A DNA stretch of 63,631 nt from CAZBDU01 sp964490725. GTDB lineage: Bacteria; Spirochaetota; Spirochaetia; SZUA-6; DRHE01. Below are positions 27,848 through 35,157 of the stretch, piece by piece (positions within the stretch are counted from its first letter, which is position 1; the number at the start of each line of letters is the position of its first letter). The position numbers were made by a program, and so were the translations under genes. Location of the stretch: assembly GCA_964490725.1 (NCBI GenBank), contig CAZBDU010000022.1, forward strand, positions 1 to 63,631. Reading direction: 5' to 3'. The notes under the pieces were generated by a model, which saw only the letters and a list, made by a program, of their open reading frames with translations, was not told the origin of the DNA and did no database searches.

Positions 27848-28654
27848 CTAGGCGCGGGCTCCACAATGCCGCGCCAGGAACTGAAGCGTCATCCGGTTGA
27901 ACTCCTCCGGCTGCTCCTCGGCGACCGTGTGTGAAGCATCCTTCACGGTGACCAGTGTCGCGTTGGGGATACGCCCGGCAATGAGCTCATGGTCCTCGGG
28001 CGGGGTCGAACGGTCGAGCTGCCCGGTGACCACCAGCGTCGGACAGCGGATGTCAGCCAGCCGATCGCGGATGTCGTACTCGATGATCCCGCGGCAGTTG
28101 GCGGCATAACCCATGGGGGGATTGGCTGCCACCATCCTGCGATACAGATCGATGATCTCCGGATGGGCCTTCTTGAAGGGCTCAACGAACCATCGATCCA
28201 TGGCCTCCTCCACCAGCGGGGCCATGCCCTCCCTCTCCACGGTCTCCACCCAGGCCGGGAGGCGCTGCTTGGTCCCGCTCTCGATCTTGGCGGAGGTGCA
28301 GAACACCACCATGGCGCTGACCCGATCCGGGTGATCCGCGGCGAACTCCATCGACACGAAGCTGCCGAACGCGTGCGCCACTAGGGCCGCCCGCTCGATG
28401 CCCAGCGCATCCATGATCGCGTTCAGGTCGTCCGCATGGTCCTTGACGGAGAACTTCAGCCCCGGTTTGCCCACGGTCTCCGACTCGCCCATGCCCCTCA
28501 ATTCGTAGACGATGCTCCTGTATCCACTCCCCAGGCGGGGAGTCAGGTGCCGCCACAGATCCCTGTTGAGACCGTTGCCGTGAATGCAGATCACCGGATG
28601 TCCGCTTCCCGATTCCGTGTACCAGAAGCGCGTCCTGTTGGCCAGCAGATCCAT
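27848..28654 (-). CDS. Alpha/beta-fold hydrolase
   Basis: A 268-residue alpha/beta hydrolase. The oxyanion segment is IHGNGLNRDLW. The nucleophile elbow, normally GxSxG, reads VAHAFGSF, so Ala stands where the Ser is expected in G/A-H-x-x-G. The acidic residue lies in VVTGQLDRSTPPEDH and the catalytic His in KDASHTVAEEQPEEFN. Because the elbow lacks Ser, it may be a C-C hydrolase or lyase-like variant, a non-hydrolytic member, or an inactive one. It sits between the KARI-like and amidohydrolase genes. Check the elbow by alignment before assigning activity. Confidence 0.82.
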   Translation of the reverse strand: MDLLANRTRFWYTESGSGHPVICIHGNGLNRDLWRHLTPRLGSGYRSIVYELRGMGESETVGKPGLKFSVKDHADDLNAIMDALGIERAALVAHAFGSFVSMEFAADHPDRVSAMVVFCTSAKIESGTKQRLPAWVETVEREGMAPLVEEAMDRWFVEPFKKAHPEIIDLYRRMVAANPPMGYAANCRGIIEYDIRDRLADIRCPTLVVTGQLDRSTPPEDHELIAGRIPNATLVTVKDASHTVAEEQPEEFNRMTLQFLARHCGARA

Positions 28655-28689
28655 CGGTTCCTCCTCAAAGACCCGTTGTCAGTCAACCC

Positions 28690-30015
28690 TCAACGCCACC
28701 AGCCGGCGTCTGCGGGCTTGTATGCGATCCTTCCTTCTTCCACCACCACCCTGCCGCCGACGATCACGTGCCTGACCCTGGTGATGTCGTCCCTGTCCAC
28801 GACGATCAGGTCCGCGCACTTGCCCGGCTCGATCAGACCTCTGTTCGAAGCCAGTCCCGGTATCAGCCGGGCGGGATTGCCTGTGGCAAGCTGCACGGCT
28901 TTGGGAAGGCCGATCACCTTGTTTTCCACCGCCTTCTTGATCAACAACAGGATCGGGTCGTGGTAGCCGCCGGAGTAGTCGGTGACCAGGACGTCCACCA
29001 GGTTCCGCTCCAGGAGAGCCAGGGTGCCGGCAGGGTCCCGCTCGATCTGCCTGGCGCCGAACAGATCCGCCGAAAACACCTCCACGACCGCGCCGGCCCG
29101 TTTCAGCTCTCCGGCCACCTCTATCATCTCCTGCGGCGCCATGTGGTGGTTGACGTGGGCTGCGATGATCCTGGGTCCCAGCTTTCTGGCAGCCTCCAGG
29201 AGGGCCTCCCTGGCCGGCGTTTCCATGTGAACCGAGGCCGGGACTCCCAGCTTCGGCACCACCTCGATGGTCTCCAGAATGGCTTCGTTGTGAGCCTGGA
29301 CGGGAAGCACGCTCGTCTCGCGCACCAGCTTCTTCGCCTCATCCAGGCTCATCCCGGCCAGGCCGGCCCTGTCCAGGGCGGCGCGCAGAGCCGCATCGTC
29401 ATTCTCCAGCACTGCGTGGTCCAGCGCGTAACCGTCCTGGGCCGAGATCTTGGTGGTGAGGCGCAGATTTTTCTCGTAGGTGCCGTAGGAGGTGCCCGGA
29501 GAGCCCACCTCTCCCAGGGCGACCGCGCCCTGCGCCACCGCCTCTTCGGCGGTGAACTCCCGGTTCCACCTGGGCAGCTCCATGCCGCTGGCCAGCTCCG
29601 CGGCCCGGAGGTTCTTGGGCGTGTGCAGGGTGGTGAGCTTGATGTTGATGGGGTGCAGCTTGTTGATGGCCTCGTTCTGAAAGGGCAGCACGAAGCCCTC
29701 CAGGTCCAGCACGGTGGTGGTCCCCTGCAGGAGATGGGTGTCCAGGTTGGCGATCACCCGGTCCTCGGGAAGGGGTTTCCATCCCCACATGAAGGGGGGG
29801 CCTATGCAGACCGCGTGGACGTGGATGTTGATCAGGCCGGGCATGACGATGCCGCCCCTGGCGTCGATGACCTTGTTGGTGTAGAACCGGTACGGGATGT
29901 ACGGCATCCTCACGACGTCCGTGATGATGCTGTCTTCGATCACGATGGAAGCGTCTTCCAGGAACGACGACCCGTCGCCGGTCACAACGTTTGCGTTTAC
30001 GATGTCAATTGTCAT
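28690..30015 (-). CDS. Amidohydrolase-superfamily metallohydrolase
   Basis: A 441-residue amidohydrolase. Landmarks are DARGGIVMPGLINIHVHA (metal HxH motif), a His in VHMETP and AAHVNHHM further along, and an Asp in LVTDYSGGYHDP. The last 60 residues return to the small beta-sandwich (IEPGKCADLIVVDRDD) typical of imidazolonepropionase- and dihydropyrimidinase-like enzymes. It should hydrolyse a cyclic amide or deaminate the substrate imported by the TRAP system directly upstream in the operon. Starts 52 bases after the DctM stop. Substrate unknown. Confidence 0.88.
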   Translation of the reverse strand: MTIDIVNANVVTGDGSSFLEDASIVIEDSIITDVVRMPYIPYRFYTNKVIDARGGIVMPGLINIHVHAVCIGPPFMWGWKPLPEDRVIANLDTHLLQGTTTVLDLEGFVLPFQNEAINKLHPINIKLTTLHTPKNLRAAELASGMELPRWNREFTAEEAVAQGAVALGEVGSPGTSYGTYEKNLRLTTKISAQDGYALDHAVLENDDAALRAALDRAGLAGMSLDEAKKLVRETSVLPVQAHNEAILETIEVVPKLGVPASVHMETPAREALLEAARKLGPRIIAAHVNHHMAPQEMIEVAGELKRAGAVVEVFSADLFGARQIERDPAGTLALLERNLVDVLVTDYSGGYHDPILLLIKKAVENKVIGLPKAVQLATGNPARLIPGLASNRGLIEPGKCADLIVVDRDDITRVRHVIVGGRVVVEEGRIAYKPADAGWWR

Positions 30016-30067
30016 CTCTCCATCCTCTTCAGCTGCCGTGAGCCCACCCGGGCGCTCCCACTCCTGC

Positions 30068-31348
30068 CTAGCCCCAGAACAGATTGACCAGGGCCAGGGA
30101 AAGCGGAGGAAAGAAGGTGAGCAGCAACAGCGTTGCGATCAATGGAATCATGAACGGCCAGACGGCCCGTACCAGCTCCTCGAATGAGATGTCCACGACC
30201 TTCATCATGACGTACAGTCCCACCCCCATCGGAGGGGTCATCATGCCCAGGGTGATGTTGTAGCAGATGATCACCCCGAAATGGATCAGGTCCACTCCCA
30301 CCAGCTGCATCAGCGGAACCAGAATGGGAGTGGCGATCAGCAGGAGCGGGATCGGCTCGATCAGGCATCCCATGAACAGCAGGAATACGTTGACCAGGGC
30401 CAGCACGACGTACTTGTTCTGGGAGATGGACAGTATGGAAGCCGCCGCCAGCTGAGGGAGCCGTTCATAGGTGTAGATCCAGCTGATGACGCTGGAGATC
30501 CCGATCATCACCATGATGATGGACGTGGATTTCACCGTCGCAATCAGAGCCGAGCGGATCTCCCTGAACGAAATCTCCTTGTAGACGACTCCCACCAGCA
30601 GGGAAAACAGCACGGCCACGATCGCCGACTCCGTAGGCGTCACGACGCCGGTGACGATTCCACCGACGATGACAAACGGCCCCATCACCGCCAGAATGTT
30701 GCCGCCGAAGCTCTGCGTCACCTTCTTGAAGGACTGCCTGGGCGTCACGGGGCAGATCTCGATACCCCGGGCCGCCAGATAGTAGTTGGTGACCATCAGC
30801 GACACGCCGATGACGAGACCCGGGATGATGCCGGCCACCAAGAGCTTGCCGATCGACACCTCGGCCTGGATGCCGTAGATCACCAGGACGATGCTGGGCG
30901 GGACTATGGGCCCGATGGAAGCCGACGCAAGAGTGATGGCGCTGGCGAAGGGCTTGCGATATCCCGCCTTCGTCATGGCCTGGACCTCCACGACCCCAAG
31001 ACCCGCCGCGTCGGCCAGGGCGGCACCCGAGATGCCCGCAAAGATGATGCTGGCCACCACGTTGACCTGAGCCAGGCCGCCCTTTATGTGCCCCACGATG
31101 TCCTGGGCCAGTCGAAAGATCCTCTTGGTCAACCCCAGGGAGTTCATCAGGTTCCCGGCCAGGAGGAACAAGGGCACCGCCAGCAGGGAGAACCCCTCGG
31201 TCCCGCTTGCCAGGTATTGCGGGATTAGCACCAGGTGGGAGTGCAGCAGGATGAGGCCCAGCACGGCCGCGAGCCCCATCGAGAAGGTAACCGAGCACCT
31301 GAGGAACATCAGAGCGATGAAGGTCACCGTTACGATCGCTGAAACCAT
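30068..31348 (-). CDS. TRAP transporter large permease (DctM)
   Basis: A 426-residue, very hydrophobic protein with about 12 spans. DctM landmarks include LFLLAGNLMNSLGLTKRIF, a Gly/Ala-rich FAGISGAALADAAGLG (residues about 110-125), IVPPSIVLVIYG and a C-terminal MTPPMGVGLYVM. It is the Na+- or proton-coupled translocation subunit and works with the DctQ and DctP genes just upstream. Confidence 0.94.
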   Translation of the reverse strand: MVSAIVTVTFIALMFLRCSVTFSMGLAAVLGLILLHSHLVLIPQYLASGTEGFSLLAVPLFLLAGNLMNSLGLTKRIFRLAQDIVGHIKGGLAQVNVVASIIFAGISGAALADAAGLGVVEVQAMTKAGYRKPFASAITLASASIGPIVPPSIVLVIYGIQAEVSIGKLLVAGIIPGLVIGVSLMVTNYYLAARGIEICPVTPRQSFKKVTQSFGGNILAVMGPFVIVGGIVTGVVTPTESAIVAVLFSLLVGVVYKEISFREIRSALIATVKSTSIIMVMIGISSVISWIYTYERLPQLAAASILSISQNKYVVLALVNVFLLFMGCLIEPIPLLLIATPILVPLMQLVGVDLIHFGVIICYNITLGMMTPPMGVGLYVMMKVVDISFEELVRAVWPFMIPLIATLLLLTFFPPLSLALVNLFWG

Positions 31349-31361
31349 TTGCGCTACCCTC

Positions 31362-31898
31362 TCAAGGAGAAGAGTCCTGCGTTCCGGGATTGAACGCCTC
31401 GACTACGCGCTTCAGCCTTTCCCATGTGTAGGGAATCAGGATCAGCAGAATGAGGGCCATGCTGACGATTACCGACAGAGAGAAGAAGTTCTGGGGCAGG
31501 GGAAAGGAGGTCACCATCATCCGGCTCTGGAGCACCTGCAGCGGCCACCCCGCGACCAGAGTGATCAGCGCGAAGGCGATCATCGCCAGGTGAAGAACCA
31601 GATCCAGGACGGCCCATAGCTTGGGGGGGATGAACTTGTGGAAGAACTCGATGAAGATGTATTCCTCGCGCTTCGCGGCCACGACGAACCCCAGGAAGTA
31701 CATCCAGACCCCGAAAAAGATGGCCATCTGCCCGAGCCATATGGGCTGCGGGACCGGCAGGTACCGGCTGAGTATTCCCAGGGTACCCAGAACCAGCACC
31801 CCGGCCAGGAGCAGCTCGCAGAGGGTACCAACCACGGTTTCCAGCACGTTCAGCACTCTCTGGACAGCCGGCCGGTGTCTGCTTTCCATCAGGTCCAC
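31362..31898 (-). CDS. TRAP transporter small permease (DctQ)
   Basis: A 178-residue protein with four predicted membrane spans (roughly residues 28-50, 60-82, 100-125, 140-162) and the DctQ feature of charged loop REEYIFIEFFHKFIPPKL after span two. Lies 13 bases before the DctM start. Together they form the membrane complex receiving substrate from the DctP protein. Confidence 0.9.
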   Translation of the reverse strand: MDLMESRHRPAVQRVLNVLETVVGTLCELLLAGVLVLGTLGILSRYLPVPQPIWLGQMAIFFGVWMYFLGFVVAAKREEYIFIEFFHKFIPPKLWAVLDLVLHLAMIAFALITLVAGWPLQVLQSRMMVTSFPLPQNFFSLSVIVSMALILLILIPYTWERLKRVVEAFNPGTQDSSP

Positions 31899-32011
31899 CT
31901 CCTCGGGCAGCAGTTGGCTTTAGACCTCGCCGGGACCGGGTCAGACACACGAGCGGGGTGTCCGACCGGCACCGGCGATCCGTGTATGCTGGGACGCAGC
32001 TCTAGCCCGCC

Positions 32012-33049
32012 CTACTTGGCGAGCGCGCGAATTCTGTCGTAGACTCCTGCGGGCAGGTAGCCTTCCGACTCGAACTTCTTGATCTGGTCGGCCATGTGCG
32101 CCGCGGCGGCTTTCAGATCCATCCCCTTGTAGTAGTCAGCCCCATGCTCGTTGATGCACTTGTCGATGTCCTTCTCAGCCAGGTCCTGGGAGATCTTCGT
32201 ATACAGGTCACCCGCCTCGGTGGCTGCCTCCGCCAGGACTTTCTGGATCTCGGGGGACAGCGAGTCGTACTTCTTCTGGTTCATGGCCATACGAACCACC
32301 TGGGGAAACTCGGGCCAGTAGATGATGTGCTTGGCCACTTCGGTGAACTTCATCGGGTACACCAGGCTCACCGGGCTGGTGACGGCGTCCACCGTTCCCA
32401 GCTTCAGGGCCAGGTACACGTCCGTCCAGGCCAGCTCGGTCGTCTTGGCGCCCAGAGCCTCCCAGGAACGCTTGTAGGCATCCGCCGGCCACACCCTGAG
32501 CTTCAACCCCTTCAGATCGTCCAGGGACTTGATGGGCTTCTTGGACACGATGACCCGGAACGGGCCTCTCTCCCAGTTTCCTTTGTCCAGGAAGACCAAC
32601 CCGCTTGCCTCCGTCACCTTGCTCCAGGCCTTTTTCCAGTCCTCGGAGCGGGTCCACTTTCGGAAATGCTCCCGGTTCTCGAAGGCAAACGGAACTCCCA
32701 GAAACCGCAGGGTCTCCGACCAGCGTTCGTACCACACCGATCCTTCCAGGAAGAGATCCTGGTTGCCCAGCATGGTGGCTTCGAGCTCCGTTTTGGCCGG
32801 ACCGAGCTGCTCGGAGGGAAAGACCTGGACCACCACCTGGCCGTTGGTCTTCTCCTTCACGACCTCGGCAAAGCGGTCGGCGGCCTGTGTTTCCGGAGCC
32901 GCGGCGGGGTAGCTCGTTCCCAGCTTCAGGACGATTGTCTTGGGCGCAGCCGTCTGGGTCGCTTCGCTGCTTCCAGCCGCACCTGCGGTGCTGAGCCCCA
33001 GGGCCGTGGCCAGCAAAACCACCGTGACCGTAAGCAGGACTTTCTTCAT
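32012..33049 (-). CDS. TRAP transporter substrate-binding protein (DctP)
   Basis: A 345-residue exported binding protein. The signal peptide MKKVLLTVTVVLLATALGLS ends at AGAAGSSEATQ. DctP features include KTNGQVVVQVFPSEQLG and LKGLKLRV near residue 175 with the family's conserved carboxylate-binding Arg region. TRAP ligands usually bear a carboxylate, so the imported compound is likely an organic or amino acid derivative. First gene of the operon, preceded by a near-perfect promoter and operator at 33077-33137. The 113 bases before the DctQ gene hold no other gene. Confidence 0.92.
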   Translation of the reverse strand: MKKVLLTVTVVLLATALGLSTAGAAGSSEATQTAAPKTIVLKLGTSYPAAAPETQAADRFAEVVKEKTNGQVVVQVFPSEQLGPAKTELEATMLGNQDLFLEGSVWYERWSETLRFLGVPFAFENREHFRKWTRSEDWKKAWSKVTEASGLVFLDKGNWERGPFRVIVSKKPIKSLDDLKGLKLRVWPADAYKRSWEALGAKTTELAWTDVYLALKLGTVDAVTSPVSLVYPMKFTEVAKHIIYWPEFPQVVRMAMNQKKYDSLSPEIQKVLAEAATEAGDLYTKISQDLAEKDIDKCINEHGADYYKGMDLKAAAAHMADQIKKFESEGYLPAGVYDRIRALAK

Positions 33050-33076
33050 CCTCGTGCCTCCTTGTGTGGTTGTTCT

Positions 33077-33102
33077 GATATTCCGAACGGTCTTCGGATA
33101 TC
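33077..33102 (-). promoter_or_regulatory. Operator palindrome at the TRAP operon transcription start
   Basis: GATATTCCGAA (33077-33087), 5-base spacer, TTCGGATATC (33093-33102): an inverted repeat with one bulged base, placed just downstream of the -10 and 28 bases before the DctP start. Sharing TATTCCGAA with the IclR promoter site at 24443-24467, it is the expected binding site of the IclR-type regulator. Inference from position and sequence. Confidence 0.6.
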
Positions 33103-33108
33103 GTGACC

Positions 33109-33137
33109 ATTATAGAGATACCGGCGCGCCTTGTCAA
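33109..33137 (-). promoter_or_regulatory. Strong sigma-70 promoter of the TRAP operon
   Basis: On the minus strand a perfect TTGACA (33137-33132), exactly 17 bases, and a perfect TATAAT (33114-33109). It would start transcription near 33102, within the palindrome at 33077-33102, about 53 bases before the DctP start. Confidence 0.8.
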
Positions 33138-33364
33138 TAGCGTCGCTGCGAAATCTTCAATTAACGGTAACGGCAAGGATATGCAGGGTGGAGCGCGGGG
33201 GGGGCCTGTACCGGGCATGAGCTCAGCCCAAGGCGCAACGCCCGTCTCATCGTAGCGCAGACATTCCTCTTCTGATATTGTACTCTTCGAAGGGGGAGGG
33301 GTGCTGGCGCCTGGCGATACCGGCGCACCGCCGGCCCTCCCAGCAAGCGACGGAGCGTGGACAG

Positions 33365-34426
33365 ATGATCGCAGCGGTCTTCAAGGGAGAGGGAAAACTG
33401 GTCCTCGAGGAGCGGCCCAGGCCGGGGCTGCATCGCGACACGGACGCCCTGATCCGGGTGACCGGGGTGGGGATCTGTGGCACGGACCTGCACATCCTGC
33501 AGGTGCCGCCGGCGCATCCAGCCAGACGAGACATCGTCCTGGGCCACGAGTTCACCGGGGAGATCGTCCAGGTGGGCGCTGCCATTCCGGACTTTGCCCC
33601 GGGGGAATCGGTCCTGATCGACCCTCATCCCGGATGCGGGATGTGCGCCGCCTGCAAGCGCGGGGAGCCGGACCGCTGCATCCCGCTGTACACCTCCGCC
33701 GAGCCGGGGCATGCCGCCACCATCGGGATCTTCTCCGACGGCGCCATGACCAGCCACGTGGTAGTGCCCCGCGAGTCCCTCTGCAAGGTGAGCCGCGGCG
33801 TTCCCTCGCACATCGCCGCGCTGGCCGAGCCCCTGTCCTGCGTGGTCAACGCCTTCGACAAGCTCGCCATGAGACCGGGGGAGTCGGTGCTGGTTCTCGG
33901 AGCCGGACCCATCGGGCTGCTGTTCACCTCCATGTTCAAGGCCGCCGGTGCGGCGAAGCTGATCGTCTCCGAGCCCTCCGCGTACCGCAGGAAAGCGGCC
34001 GTGGACTGCGGCGCCACCGTCGTGGTGGACCCGGTCAAAGAGGACCTGCCCTCAGTGGTGGCCCGGGAGCTGCCTGAGGGACCGCAGATCGTGGTGGAGG
34101 CGGTGGGGCCTCTTCTGCCCCTGGCCATCAACCTGGTGGGCGGCCACGGGCGGGTGCTTCAGTTCGGCCACGACGAGACGGCGCACCCTGCTGTCCCGGT
34201 GGGCACCATGCTCAAGAAAGAGGTCGTGATCTACGGGGCGTTCATCGGACGGCACAGCTTTCAACGCACGGCGGCCATCATGGAAAGCGGCATTCTGCCT
34301 CTGGAACGCATCGTCTCCCACAGGCTGCCGCTTTCGCGGATCCACGAGGGCATCGACCTCCTCCGCAAAGGGCAGGCGATCAAGGTGATTCTGGAACCGC
34401 AGGGTGGTGCCGGAGTGCGAGGCTGA
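33365..34426 (+). CDS. Zinc-dependent alcohol dehydrogenase (MDR superfamily)
   Basis: A 353-residue dehydrogenase from ATG 33365. Catalytic zinc residues are in GICGTDLH and GHEF; the structural zinc Cys cluster is in HPGCGMCAACKRGEPDRC; the cofactor loop is VLGAGPIGLL. This pattern fits sorbitol/threonine/L-threo-type dehydrogenases. Divergent from the TRAP operon with a 315-base shared intergenic region, so it might belong to the same regulon, but no second copy of the operator is evident in front of it. Confidence 0.9.
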   Translation: MIAAVFKGEGKLVLEERPRPGLHRDTDALIRVTGVGICGTDLHILQVPPAHPARRDIVLGHEFTGEIVQVGAAIPDFAPGESVLIDPHPGCGMCAACKRGEPDRCIPLYTSAEPGHAATIGIFSDGAMTSHVVVPRESLCKVSRGVPSHIAALAEPLSCVVNAFDKLAMRPGESVLVLGAGPIGLLFTSMFKAAGAAKLIVSEPSAYRRKAAVDCGATVVVDPVKEDLPSVVARELPEGPQIVVEAVGPLLPLAINLVGGHGRVLQFGHDETAHPAVPVGTMLKKEVVIYGAFIGRHSFQRTAAIMESGILPLERIVSHRLPLSRIHEGIDLLRKGQAIKVILEPQGGAGVRG

Positions 34427-34490
34427 GGGACCGGGCGGCCGTCATTGCCTGCGGCGGCCGGGGAATCCGCAGGGCGGTTTCCCGCTCGCC

Positions 34491-34832
34491 TTAATCGCTT
34501 AGGTGGGTGTGCCGGAAGCGGTCCCGGTGCTTGAAGCCGAAGTGGAACACCCGGTCCAGTGAGGAGTGGGCAAAGAGGATGATCCCGGCAAGCTGCAGGA
34601 TCTGATTCGCCAGGAGGGCGCCCAGGATGTACAGCGCCACCGCGACCCCCCTGTGGTGGACGACGTTGTAGACCGCGGCACCCACCGCCGGATTGAAGGC
34701 GTAGCCGATCATTCCGATGTCCGGCCCCAGAAACAGCAGAGGGAACCACCACCAGGCCAGCCGCAGGCGCCAGAACAGAAAGACCGCAAGCAGGAAGAGG
34801 AAGGCCTCTTCGATCCTGAGAAGCGTTTTCAT
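34491..34832 (-). CDS. DUF4260 small membrane protein
   Basis: A 113-residue protein with about four hydrophobic segments and the DUF4260 pattern: LGPDIGMIGYAFNP, GAAVYNVVHH and a C-terminal H-x(2)-LDRVFHFGFKHRDRF then HTHL. Function of the family is unknown. Lies at the 3' end of the MoaD-AOR group on the same strand, 51 bases after the MoaD-like stop, possibly cotranscribed by chance. Confidence 0.82.
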   Translation of the reverse strand: MKTLLRIEEAFLFLLAVFLFWRLRLAWWWFPLLFLGPDIGMIGYAFNPAVGAAVYNVVHHRGVAVALYILGALLANQILQLAGIILFAHSSLDRVFHFGFKHRDRFRHTHLSD

Positions 34833-34883
34833 GGATCAGCGCACCTCCTGCGCCCCGATCATTCAGGCCGGCTCCTTCCTTCC

Positions 34884-35150
34884 TCACCCGCCGGAGACGA
34901 CGGGAAAGAGGGCCACCTGGTCTCCGTCGGCCAGCTCGGTAGCCAGGCCCGCCGGCAGCTGCGTCCAGCCTCTTCCGTTCAGCGTGGCCAGAAGGTGCGG
35001 GCCCGGCACCGCCAGGCCGTAGGCGCGCTCCAGGCGTCCCGCCAGCTCCGCCAGGCGGCTTCCGGCCGGAAGCGTCAGCTCCTCGAGCCTCCGCCCGGTC
35101 CTGTCGCGGACCGCGGAGAGATACCTGATGCGGACCTTCACCTCTGCCAT
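34884..35150 (-). CDS. MoaD/ThiS-family sulfur carrier protein
   Basis: An 88-residue ubiquitin-like protein starting at ATG 35150 and ending in the diagnostic Gly-Gly (VVSGG), the C-terminus that is adenylated and thiocarboxylated. RIRYLSAVRDRTGR matches the MoaD start. It begins 7 bases after the aldehyde:ferredoxin oxidoreductase stop. This pairing is common for tungsten enzymes, where a dedicated MoaD-like protein supplies the dithiolene sulfur of tungstopterin. Confidence 0.85.
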   Translation of the reverse strand: MAEVKVRIRYLSAVRDRTGRRLEELTLPAGSRLAELAGRLERAYGLAVPGPHLLATLNGRGWTQLPAGLATELADGDQVALFPVVSGG

Positions 35151-35157
35151 GGTCCCT

